Of a stretch of DNA of 15,219 nt, positions 1-6,656 are shown in pieces (within the stretch, counting starts at the first letter, position 1; the number at the start of each line of letters is the position of its first letter). A program made the position numbers and the translations under genes. Under the pieces are notes generated by a model, which saw only the letters and a list, made by a program, of their open reading frames with translations, did not search any database and was not told the DNA's origin. Source of the DNA: Parvibaculum sp964560165 (GTDB taxonomy: Bacteria > Pseudomonadota > Alphaproteobacteria > Parvibaculales > Parvibaculaceae); contig CAZLLB010000062.1 in assembly GCA_964560165.1 (NCBI GenBank), forward strand, positions 1-15,219, given 5' to 3'.

Positions 1-766
1 TGTGGCGGCGCGCATCTTCCTGCTTCTTCTTCATCGACATTTGCAGCAGCAGCTTCTCGCGCCGTGTCCGATCGAAGCGATCGTAATTGCCGCTATAGAA
101 GGTGAGCTTCTTGTGCTCCAGATGCAGAATTCCTTCCGCCACATTGTTCAGCAGGTCGCGGTCATGGCTGACGATGAGGACGGTGAAGGGATAATTCTTG
201 AGGTAGTCCTCAAGCCAGATCGTGCCTTCCAGATCGAGATAGTTGGTCGGCTCGTCGAGCAGCAGCAGGTCAGGCTCAGAAAAAAGAACCGCCGCCAGCG
301 CCACGCGCATCCGCCAGCCGCCCGAGAAATCGGCACAAGGCCGCGCCTGCGCTTCCTCATCAAAGCCCAAGCCGGCCAGAATCGAGGCTGCCCGCGCGGG
401 TGCGGCATGTGCGCCCATGTCGGAAAGCCGGGTGTGTATTTCCGCGATCCGGTTCGCGTCTGTGGCGTGTTCGGCCTCGGCAAGCAGCGATGCGCGCTCC
501 AGATCGGCGGCCAGCACCGTGTCCAGCAGCGTAATCGGCCCGGCAGGGGCTTCCTGCCGCACCATGCCCACGCGCCAGTTCTTGGGGTAGCTCGTGCCCC
601 CCGTTTCGGTCTGATACTCGCCGGTAATGATTTTGAGCAGAGTCGACTTGCCCGTGCCATTACGCCCGACAAAGCCGATCTTCTGCCCCGGCGGCAGCGC
701 GGCGGTGACATGATCGAGGAGGAGGCGGCCCTCCATGCGGAAAGTGAGATCGTTTATGTGCAGCAT
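1..766 (-). CDS. ABC-F family ATPase, N-terminal part (gene runs off the left edge)
   Basis: Soluble ABC-F ATPases have two ATP-binding domains and no membrane domain; the characterised ones act on the ribosome as translation factors or resistance proteins. The 255 visible residues contain the first nucleotide-binding domain: Walker A GRNGTGKST at residues 34-42, an FSGGW signature at 147-151 (a variant of LSGGQ), Walker B plus D-loop LLLLDEPTNYLD at 167-178, and the H-switch SHDRD at 200-204. A charged segment from about residue 224 starts the interdomain linker typical of ABC-F proteins. The ATG at 766 begins a classic ABC start (MLHINDLTF) and a weak AGAGA lies just upstream. The second domain and C-terminus are outside the window. 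The gene is divergent from ndk, with 89 bases between the two starts. The subgroup (Uup, YheS or EttA-like) cannot be decided from this half. Confidence 0.93.
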   Translation of the reverse strand, partial: MLHINDLTFRMEGRLLLDHVTAALPPGQKIGFVGRNGTGKSTLLKIITGEYQTETGGTSYPKNWRVGMVRQEAPAGPITLLDTVLAADLERASLLAEAEHATDANRIAEIHTRLSDMGAHAAPARAASILAGLGFDEEAQARPCADFSGGWRMRVALAAVLFSEPDLLLLDEPTNYLDLEGTIWLEDYLKNYPFTVLIVSHDRDLLNNVAEGILHLEHKKLTFYSGNYDRFDRTRREKLLLQMSMKKKQEDARRH

Positions 767-788
767 GGCGGTTCTCTAACACAGCCCG

Positions 789-817
789 TTGCCGCCGTCA
801 TTAAGCCCGGCTATAAA
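789..817 (+). promoter_or_regulatory. Candidate housekeeping-sigma promoter of ndk
   Basis: TTGCCG at 789-794 and TATAAA at 812-817 are separated by exactly 17 bases. Both boxes are close to the sigma-70 type consensus, and the second is embedded in GGCTATAAAC, which resembles the alphaproteobacterial -10 region. Transcription would start near 824, about 32 bases before the ndk ATG, and a ribosome binding site AGGAAG at 843-848 follows. This is a sequence match only. Confidence 0.6.
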
Positions 818-855
818 CCGCCAAATCCCGATCCATCATCCCAGGAAGCCCCGAA

Positions 856-1278
856 ATGGCCCTCGAGCGCACTTTTTCGATCATCAAACCGGACGCGACC
901 CGGCGCAATCTCACCGGCAAGATCATCGCCAAATTTGAAGAGGCGGGCCTGCGTATCGTCGCCTCCAAGCGCATCCACATGACCAAAGCCCAGGCCGAGG
1001 GCTTTTATGCGGTCCATAAGGAGCGCCCCTTCTTCAACGATCTGGTCTCTTTCATGATCTCCGGCCCCGTCGTCGTGCAGGTTCTGGAAGGCGAAAACGC
1101 CATCGCGAAGAACCGCGAAGTCATGGGCGCGACGAACCCCGCCAACGCCGCTGACGGTACGATCCGCAAGGAATTTGCAGAATCGATCGAAGCCAACTCG
1201 GTCCATGGTTCCGATGCGCCGGAAACCGCTGCCGAAGAAATCAAATATTTCTTCAAGGCCGAAGAACTCGTCGGCTGA
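856..1278 (+). CDS. ndk: Nucleoside diphosphate kinase
   Basis: Cytoplasmic enzyme that transfers the gamma phosphate of ATP to other NDPs and dNDPs through a phosphohistidine, balancing the NTP and dNTP pools. The product has 140 residues, the normal bacterial length. The N-terminal SIIKPDA motif carries Lys11, KNR at 85-87 carries the nucleotide-contacting Arg, GATNP follows at 91-95, and the catalytic histidine is His117 in NSVHGSD. The start is fixed by the family-typical N-terminus and by AGGAAG seven bases upstream. The gene is a single transcription unit: its own promoter lies upstream and an intrinsic terminator ends 52 bases after the stop codon. Nothing is missing or unusual. Confidence 0.98.
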   Translation: MALERTFSIIKPDATRRNLTGKIIAKFEEAGLRIVASKRIHMTKAQAEGFYAVHKERPFFNDLVSFMISGPVVVQVLEGENAIAKNREVMGATNPANAADGTIRKEFAESIEANSVHGSDAPETAAEEIKYFFKAEELVG

Positions 1279-1299
1279 AGCCCGGCTTCCACCAGATCG

Positions 1300-1330
1300 A
1301 AAAGCCCCGCCTGCGAAGGTGGGGCTTTTT
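1300..1330 (+). terminator. Rho-independent terminator of ndk
   Basis: The arms AAAAGCCCCGCC (1300-1311) and GGTGGGGCTTTT (1318-1329) pair over 12 positions with one G-U pair, around a six-base loop. A run of five T at 1326-1330 ends the structure. It begins 21 bases after the ndk stop codon. The A-rich left foot also offers weak bidirectional function, but the only gene ending here is ndk. Confidence 0.9.
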
Positions 1331-1395
1331 ATTTGCCACGTCGATTATCTTCGAGACGGCGCTATACTCGCCGATGATTAAAGACGGAGGACCTC

Positions 1396-2244
1396 GTGCG
1401 GCGTTTTTTCTCCTATATCCTCTGGCCCGCTCTCTTCACGGGCGCGCTCGGCACCGTCTGGCTCGGCATGGAGAACGGTCACGGCATTGCCACCTTCAAT
1501 GTGACCTATTTGTTGCTGGCGCTGACCGTCGCGGCGCTCGAGCGCGTCATGCCGCATGAGCGGTCCTGGCTGAAGAATGACGGCCAGATGCCTGCCGATC
1601 TCGCTCACACCGTGCTCAACAAGGGCTTCGCGCAAGTCCTCATCACCTTCATCATCTTCATGGGCATTGCCGATTGGCTGGCACCGGTCGAGAGCAACAT
1701 CTGGCCCACTCACTGGCCGCTGGTCATTCAGGTCGCCCTTGGCCTCATCGCCACCGAGTTCGGCCTTTATTGGAAGCACCGCCTCGCGCATGAATGGCCG
1801 TGGCTCTGGCGCTTCCACGCCGTTCATCACAGCGTCACGCGGCTGTGGTTTTTCAACACCGGCCGTTTTCATCTGGTGGATACGGTCACCGGCCTCGCGG
1901 TCGGCATCCCGGTCCTGCTCGCGCTCGGCGCGCCGCAGCCCGTACTGCTGCTCGTCAGCGCCACCACCGCCATTATCGGCATGCTCACTCATTGCAACAT
2001 TGAAATGCGCTGTGGTGTGCTGAATTACGTCTTCAACACCCCGTCGCTGCATCGCTGGCATCATTCGAAAGTGCTGGCGGAGGGTAATCGCAACTACGGC
2101 GAAAATCTTGTCCTCTTCGATCAGCTTTTCGGCACCTTCTACAATTCGCCCCGCCGCCCGCCCGCCGACATCGGCATCAATCATCCGATGCCCGAGACTT
2201 TCTTCGGCCAGTTGAAGGCGCCTTTTACAAGCCAGCCGCTTTAA
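1396..2244 (+). CDS. Fatty acid hydroxylase / sterol desaturase superfamily membrane protein
   Basis: Predicted integral-membrane di-iron oxygenase of the fatty acid hydroxylase superfamily, whose members hydroxylate or desaturate lipids, sterols or carotenoids. The 282 residues contain the histidine clusters that ligate the metals: HRLAH at 128-132, HAVHH at 141-145 and HRWHH at 219-223, with an extra His199. Hydrophobic stretches lie at about 7-24, 36-48, 80-93, 108-124 and 168-197. The start is a GTG preceded by a strong GGAGG at 1386-1390 with five bases of spacing, which I prefer over later methionines because the first membrane segment begins at once. The gene stands alone between the ndk terminator and a palindromic repeat and converges with the sugar dehydrogenase. 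The substrate cannot be deduced, and no lipid or hopanoid pathway gene is adjacent. Family assignment is firm; function is open. Confidence 0.88.
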   Translation: MRRFFSYILWPALFTGALGTVWLGMENGHGIATFNVTYLLLALTVAALERVMPHERSWLKNDGQMPADLAHTVLNKGFAQVLITFIIFMGIADWLAPVESNIWPTHWPLVIQVALGLIATEFGLYWKHRLAHEWPWLWRFHAVHHSVTRLWFFNTGRFHLVDTVTGLAVGIPVLLALGAPQPVLLLVSATTAIIGMLTHCNIEMRCGVLNYVFNTPSLHRWHHSKVLAEGNRNYGENLVLFDQLFGTFYNSPRRPPADIGINHPMPETFFGQLKAPFTSQPL

Positions 2245-2252
2245 GCGTCACG

Positions 2253-2369
2253 GGCCTCGTCCTTCGAGACGCCGCTCACGCGGCTCCTCAGGATGAGGAG
2301 AGAAGATCGATCAGAGTGAAACCCTCATCCTGAGGAGCGGGCAAAGCCCGCGTCTCGAAGGACGAGGCC
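2253..2369. repeat. Long palindromic intergenic repeat between convergent genes
   Basis: The left arm (2253-2298) and right arm (2323-2369) are inverted copies. The outer 20 bases (GGCCTCGTCCTTCGAGACGC) and the inner 15 (CTCCTCAGGATGAGG) match exactly. Between them each arm holds a different mini-hairpin: CCGCTCACGCGG on the left, CGGGCAAAGCCCG on the right. The two arms are 24 bases apart. The motif resembles a repeat I recall from Bradyrhizobium and Rhodopseudomonas genomes, so it is probably a REP- or MITE-like element rather than a gene-specific regulator. Its transcript could fold strongly and block read-through from both converging genes, although no T-run is present. Confidence 0.9.
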
Positions 2370-2382
2370 ACCGCTGCCGCCT

Positions 2383-3513
2383 TCACTCCGCCTTGCTCAC
2401 CCGCAAAATCTTGTCCTCGCCATCATCCGTCAGCAGATAAAGCGCTCCGTCCGGCCCCTGTACCACAGTGCGGATGCGCAAGCCGAGATCGGTCAGCAGC
2501 GCTTCCTCATGCACGATCTTGTCGCCATCAAGCTCCAGCCGCACGAGCTTCGGTATTGCCAGCCCGCCGACGAACAGATCACCCTTCCACGGCGCAATCG
2601 CATCGCTTGTATAAAACGCCATGCCGGACACGCCGATGGACGGCACCCAATAGTGGATCGGATCGACAAAACCCGGCCCCGTTTTCTCGCCCTTGTTGAC
2701 CGGTGTACCGTCATAATTGACGCCGTAGGACACCACCGGCCAGCCGTAATTCTTCCCCGCCCTCGGAATGTTGATCTCGTCGCCGCCCTTTGGTCCGTGT
2801 TCGTCGGTCCATAGTTCATGCGTCCACGGGTTCATCGCCGCGCCCTGCTGGTTGCGGTGACCGTATGACCATATCTCCGGCCTCATGCCCTGCTTGCCGA
2901 CGAAAGGATTGTCCTTCGGGATCGTCCCATCCGTGTTGAGCCGCACCACCTTGCCAAGATCGGAGCCGAGATCCTGCGCTTGGCCGCGAAACTCGTTCTT
3001 CGAGCGCTCGCCCAGCGAAACGAACATATGTCCCTTGCCGTCAAAGACGATCCTCGAGCCGAAATGCAGATTGCTGGAAACCTTTGGCTGTTGCGAAAAA
3101 ATAACCTTCACGTCGGCAAGCCCCGCCGCAGTCAGCACGCCGCGCGCCACCGCCGTGCTGTTGGTGTCGCCGTTGCCGGGTTCGGCAAAACTCACATAGA
3201 CGAATTTGTTCTTGGCAAATTCCGGGTCGATTGCCACGTCGAGCAACCCGCCTTGCCCGCGCGTATCGACCTTCGGCACGCCACTGAGCGGCGCGGAGAG
3301 CCTCCCCATCGCCGAAACCACCCTGAGCCGTCCCTCACGCTCGGTCACAAGTGCCCGCCCATCGGGCAGAAAAACAAGGCCCCACGGATTTTCCAGCCCG
3401 TCGGCAAAAGTCTCGACCTTGATCTTCACCTTCTCGGTGGAAACGACTTCATCTGCATATGCGCCCGTCGCGGTAAGCAAAACAAAGGCGAGGGCAGGGA
3501 GTGCAATGCGCAT
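2383..3513 (-). CDS. Secreted PQQ-dependent aldose-type sugar dehydrogenase
   Basis: Member of the glucose/sorbosone dehydrogenase family (YliI/Asd-like), periplasmic beta-propeller enzymes that oxidise aldoses with PQQ and calcium and pass electrons to the respiratory chain. The chosen ATG gives 376 residues; an earlier in-frame GTG at 3540 is possible, but the ATG has GAGG five bases upstream and directly starts a signal peptide (residues 1 to about 20, ending in GAYA before DE). Family segments follow in order: LENPWGLVFLPDG near 40, GQGGLLDVAIDP near 86, HFGSR with the presumed catalytic His150, WSYGHRNQQG near 215 and GGDEIN at 243-248. Length and motif order are normal. No PQQ biosynthesis gene is visible, so the cofactor must come from elsewhere in the genome or from outside. 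It converges with the membrane hydroxylase. Confidence 0.9.
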   Translation of the reverse strand: MRIALPALAFVLLTATGAYADEVVSTEKVKIKVETFADGLENPWGLVFLPDGRALVTEREGRLRVVSAMGRLSAPLSGVPKVDTRGQGGLLDVAIDPEFAKNKFVYVSFAEPGNGDTNSTAVARGVLTAAGLADVKVIFSQQPKVSSNLHFGSRIVFDGKGHMFVSLGERSKNEFRGQAQDLGSDLGKVVRLNTDGTIPKDNPFVGKQGMRPEIWSYGHRNQQGAAMNPWTHELWTDEHGPKGGDEINIPRAGKNYGWPVVSYGVNYDGTPVNKGEKTGPGFVDPIHYWVPSIGVSGMAFYTSDAIAPWKGDLFVGGLAIPKLVRLELDGDKIVHEEALLTDLGLRIRTVVQGPDGALYLLTDDGEDKILRVSKAE

Positions 3514-3574
3514 GAAAGCCTCATGGATAAGGTGGGTCACCTCTACATAGGGCTAGCATCGCACAAGGCTACCC

Positions 3575-3653
3575 GTCATTGCGAGCGCAGCGAAGCAATC
3601 CAGTTCTTTCTGAATGTGCGGCTTCTGGATTGCTTCGCTGCGCTCGCAATGAC
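3575..3653. repeat. Perfect 29-base inverted repeat
   Basis: Bases 3575-3603 and 3625-3653 are exact reverse complements (29 of 29), separated by a 21-base loop. The arm starts GTCATTGCGAGCGCAGCGAA and ends in CAATCCAG. This matches a dispersed bacterial palindrome that I recall from many alphaproteobacterial genomes and some other intracellular or environmental lineages. It lies 12 bases beyond the purN stop and upstream of the sugar dehydrogenase, so it could form the 3' end structure of the purM-purN transcript. There is no T-run. The sequence is unrelated to the repeat at 2253. Confidence 0.92.
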
Positions 3654-3665
3654 AAATACCAGCCT

Positions 3666-4310
3666 TCAGCCAGCAGGCACCACCAGCAGCGCTTGCGCCA
3701 CCACCGCTTCACCCTCGATCACCACGCGCTCATCAACGATCCGCGTGCGCCCTTCCGCCACCAGTCTCAGCGCCAGCGGATAGAGCTTGTGCTCAGCCTC
3801 CAGCACCCGTGCGCTCAGCGTTTCCACCGTGTCGCCCGGCAGCACCGGCACCGCCGCCTGCGCAACGATCGGGCCTTCATCCATCGCCGCACGTACGAAA
3901 TGCACCGTGCATCCGGTCACACGGCATCCCGCTTCCAGCGTGCGCTCATGCACTTTCAGACCTTTGAAGGCTGGCAGCAGGGAAGGGTGGATATTGAGTT
4001 GCCTGTCGCGCCACTTCTCGACAAATCCGTCCGATAGAATACGCATGAACCCGGCGCTGCATACAAACTCCACGCCTGCCGCCCGCAAGCTCGCATCCAT
4101 CGCTGCGTCGAACTCTTCCCGCGTCGGATAATCCCTGTGGCTGATCACACTTGCCGCGATCCCTGCCGCCCGCGCAATCTCCAGCCCGCCTGCATCGGCC
4201 TTGTTGGACACCACGGCCACGATCTCGGCAGGAAAATCCGGCGCTGCGCAAGCCTCAATCAGCGCTTTGAGATTGGAGCCACGACCGGAGATGAGGACGC
4301 CGACTTTCAT
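3666..4310 (-). CDS. purN: Phosphoribosylglycinamide formyltransferase (GAR transformylase)
   Basis: Third step of de novo purine synthesis: transfers a formyl group from 10-formyl-tetrahydrofolate to GAR to give FGAR, in the cytoplasm. The product has 214 residues. The GRGSN phosphate-binding loop is at 9-13, and the catalytic triad Asn106, His108 (NIHPSLLPAFKG) and Asp144 (MDEGPIV) sits at the same numbers as in the E. coli enzyme. The open frame extends further upstream to 4388, but the true start is the ATG at 4310: it overlaps the purM stop as ATGA and gives the canonical MKVGVLISGRGSN beginning. The overlap indicates translational coupling and equal dosing of the two enzymes. A perfect inverted repeat lies just downstream. 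Confidence 0.97.
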   Translation of the reverse strand: MKVGVLISGRGSNLKALIEACAAPDFPAEIVAVVSNKADAGGLEIARAAGIAASVISHRDYPTREEFDAAMDASLRAAGVEFVCSAGFMRILSDGFVEKWRDRQLNIHPSLLPAFKGLKVHERTLEAGCRVTGCTVHFVRAAMDEGPIVAQAAVPVLPGDTVETLSARVLEAEHKLYPLALRLVAEGRTRIVDERVVIEGEAVVAQALLVVPAG

Positions 4311-5392
4311 CTGAGACTTCCGAGCGCGCCCTTGATATCGACACGCGGCTCGTCGCCCTGTTGCGCCCGCAAATGTCCGATGCGCCACACCGTCTCGCCA
4401 GCCTCGCGCAGTACGCCCGCCACCTCATCGGCCTTGTCGGCGGGCACCACCGCAATCATGCCGATGCCGCAATTGAAGGTGCGCCCCATCTCGAATTCTT
4501 CAATGCCGCCGAGCTTCATCACCCAGCGAAACACGTCCGGCATCGCCCATGAAGCACCGTCGATCTCGGCCACGATGCCGTCGGGCAGAACGCGCGGAAT
4601 GTTTTCGACAAACCCGCCGCCGGTAATGTGCGCCAGCGCCTTCACAGCGCCCGTCTCGCGGATTGCGTTCAATACGCTGCGCACATAAATCCGCGTCGGC
4701 GCGATCAGCGCTTGCCCCACGCTCACACCGTCGCGAAGCGGGAAGGGCGCGGCATAGGAAAATCCGTGATCGGCCACCACGCGGCGCACCAGCGAATAGC
4801 CGTTGGAGTGAAATCCCGTTGAAGCAAGCCCGAGGATCACATCGCCGGCGCCCACATCATTGCGCGGCAGCACCGCGTCGCGCTCCACCGCGCCAACAGC
4901 AAAGCCCGCGAGGTCATAGTCGCCCGCCGCATACATGCCGGGCATCTCCGCCGTCTCGCCGCCGATCAGCGCGCAATTGGCCTGCCTGCATCCCTCGGCA
5001 ATCCCGGCGACCACCGTGGTCGCGGTTTCGACATCAAGCTTGCCGGTCGCAAAGTAGTCGAGAAAGAACAGCGGCTCCGCGCCTTGCACTACAAGGTCGT
5101 TCACCGACATGGCCACGAGGTCGATGCCCACCGTGTCGTGAAGCCCGGCCTCTATAGCGACCTTCAGCTTGGTGCCCACGCCGTCATTCGCCGCCACCAG
5201 CACCGGGTCCTTGTAGCCCGTTGCCTTGAGGTCGAAGAGGCCGCCGAAACCGCCAAGCTCGGCATCCGCGCCCGCCCGCCGCGTCGAGCGGGCCAGCGGC
5301 GCAATGGCTCGCACCAGCGCATTGCCCGCGTCGATATCGACGCCTGCCTGTGCATAGGTGTAGCCGTTCGGGCGATCCTTGGGGGGGGCCAT
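4307..5392 (-). CDS. purM: Phosphoribosylformylglycinamidine cyclo-ligase (AIR synthetase)
   Basis: Fifth step of purine synthesis: ATP-dependent ring closure of FGAM to AIR in the cytoplasm. The 361 residues begin with YTYAQAGVDIDAGN (11-24), followed by the GFGGLFD element (49-55), the nucleotide-contacting NDGVGTK (69-75), MSVNDLVVQGAEPLFFLDY (95-113) and GGETAEMPGMY (144-154). All are characteristic of PurM. The ATG at 5392 is chosen because family homology begins within ten residues; the open frame continues upstream to 5518 without family features. Only a weak TTGAGAG-like ribosome binding site is visible. Codons 2-4 contain a run of eight C (5381-5388 as G on the plus strand), an unusual place for a slippage-prone tract. 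It is first gene of the purM-purN unit and divergent from the DUF2066 gene. Confidence 0.97.
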   Translation of the reverse strand: MAPPKDRPNGYTYAQAGVDIDAGNALVRAIAPLARSTRRAGADAELGGFGGLFDLKATGYKDPVLVAANDGVGTKLKVAIEAGLHDTVGIDLVAMSVNDLVVQGAEPLFFLDYFATGKLDVETATTVVAGIAEGCRQANCALIGGETAEMPGMYAAGDYDLAGFAVGAVERDAVLPRNDVGAGDVILGLASTGFHSNGYSLVRRVVADHGFSYAAPFPLRDGVSVGQALIAPTRIYVRSVLNAIRETGAVKALAHITGGGFVENIPRVLPDGIVAEIDGASWAMPDVFRWVMKLGGIEEFEMGRTFNCGIGMIAVVPADKADEVAGVLREAGETVWRIGHLRAQQGDEPRVDIKGALGSLR

Positions 5393-5525
5393 GGCTCTCA
5401 ATCCAGTGTGGAATCGTGACTTGCTATTTTGGCGACAAAACACCTGAAATTGCCCCCATAAGCAAGCAGAAGGGGTAACCCTGCTAAAAACGCCGCATCC
5501 CCGCTTCGCCGGGCCCATCTGATGC

Positions 5526-5531
5526 TATAAT
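5526..5531 (+). promoter_or_regulatory. Candidate -10 box of the DUF2066-permease-hdaA unit
   Basis: A perfect TATAAT within GCTATAATCT lies 61 bases before the DUF2066 start. The upstream region offers only a poor -35 (CTTCGC at 5504-5509, 16-base spacing), so an activator or a leaderless-type weak box may be involved. The rest of the 200-base purM-DUF2066 gap holds a small imperfect hairpin (AGCAG...CTGCT, 5466-5486) and one GANTC site at 5411-5415. I see no riboswitch. Confidence 0.4.
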
Positions 5532-5592
5532 CTCCGCGCTGGGCGAAACAGCGCTGCCTACCTAAAAGCTAAATGGATCAAGGGCCTACTCA

Positions 5593-6645
5593 ATGAAGCG
5601 TTTATTCCTGTTGACGGCCCTTGCGGCGTTTTGCGCGAGTTTTCTGATAAGCCCCACTGCCCATGCCGCTGATCTCTATACGATCCGGGGCGTCCATGTG
5701 GACGAAACGGCCAAAAGCGCCACCGCCGCCCGCACCATCGCCCAGACCAAGGGCCAGCGCATGGCCCTGACCGAATTGATGAAGCGCCTGACGCTTCCCT
5801 CCGATTGGCCGAACCTGCCGCAGGTCGATGACAATACGGCGCAGGACGCGGTGCGCGGCTTCCAGGTCGCCAGCGAGAAAACAAGCTCCACCCGCTATAT
5901 CGCCGATCTCAACGTGGCCTTTCAGCCCACCACGGTCCGCCGCCTGCTGGCGCGCAGCGGCATCGCCTTTGGCGAAACCCAGGCCAAACCCGCCCTACTG
6001 CTGGCCGTTTACGAGAAGCCCGGCATGCGTATCCTCTGGGAAGACCCAAATCCCTGGCGCGACGCCATCGCCAAACTCGATCTCGTCAATGCCATCACGC
6101 CTCTCGTCATGCCGCTCGGCGACGTACAGGAGTTTTCGCTGGTGACGACCGCGCAGGCGCTCTCGGGCGACAAGGCGGCGCTCGCAACCCTCGGCCAGCG
6201 TTACGGTGCCGATGAAGTCGTCGTCGCCTCTGCCGTTTCCAATGCCGCAGGCACCAAGATCGATGTGACGATCAGCAGCTACGGCAATGCCATCGATCCG
6301 ATTGCGCCGATCAAGCGCAGCTATGCCAGCCTCGATGCAGCGGCGGAAGGTGTTCTCGCCGCGCTCGGCGAAAAGTGGAAGCGCGATACCATCGTGCAGA
6401 GCGGCACGCAGGCGCAATTGACCGCGGCGGCCCATTTCACCGGACTCAACCAATGGGAGACGATCCGCAAGGGTCTATCCTCCACGCCGCTTGTCAGTGG
6501 CCTGCAAGTCACGGGCATCACCGCCACCGGCGCGCAGGTGCAAGTCGATTATCGCGGCACACCTGAAAAACTCGCTCTCTCGCTCGCACAATCCAATGTC
6601 GCCCTGATTCAGGACGCGGGCGGCTGGTCGCTCCGCGTCAGATAG
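5593..6645 (+). CDS. DUF2066 domain protein with signal peptide, function unknown
   Basis: The 350-residue product begins with a clear Sec signal peptide: KR near the N-terminus, a hydrophobic core over about 4-20, and probable cleavage after AHA at 23-25. It should therefore be exported to the periplasm or be membrane-associated. The rest, with conserved-looking stretches such as YTIRGVHVDETA near 29-40 and RYGADEVVVASA near 203-214, matches my memory of the DUF2066 family, which has no established function. The start is supported by AAGGG at 5580-5584, eight bases upstream. It is followed after 11 bases by the AI-2E-family permease, whose ribosome binding site overlaps this stop codon, so the two are almost certainly co-expressed. 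A periplasmic partner role for the permease is inference only. I see no catalytic motif. Confidence 0.8.
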   Translation: MKRLFLLTALAAFCASFLISPTAHAADLYTIRGVHVDETAKSATAARTIAQTKGQRMALTELMKRLTLPSDWPNLPQVDDNTAQDAVRGFQVASEKTSSTRYIADLNVAFQPTTVRRLLARSGIAFGETQAKPALLLAVYEKPGMRILWEDPNPWRDAIAKLDLVNAITPLVMPLGDVQEFSLVTTAQALSGDKAALATLGQRYGADEVVVASAVSNAAGTKIDVTISSYGNAIDPIAPIKRSYASLDAAAEGVLAALGEKWKRDTIVQSGTQAQLTAAAHFTGLNQWETIRKGLSSTPLVSGLQVTGITATGAQVQVDYRGTPEKLALSLAQSNVALIQDAGGWSLRVR

Positions 6646-6656
6646 GAGCCTTCTTC

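Noticed and set aside
801..815. Possible CtrA box (TTAA-N7-TTAA) before ndk
   Set aside because: The second half reads TATA and is part of the -10 box, so the match is only half.
2..982. 326-codon open frame on the plus strand at the left edge
   Set aside because: It lies antisense to the ABC-F gene, whose minus-strand frame shows Walker A, signature and Walker B motifs, and it runs into ndk in another frame. Its sequence has no recognisable family.
2253..3653. The two palindromes as ends of a single insertion sequence or composite transposon
   Set aside because: They are unrelated in sequence, only one gene lies between them and it is not a transposase, and no matching direct repeats are evident.
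5393..5592. Possible purine riboswitch before purM
   Set aside because: Only a short imperfect hairpin is present, with no three-way junction or conserved loop bases.
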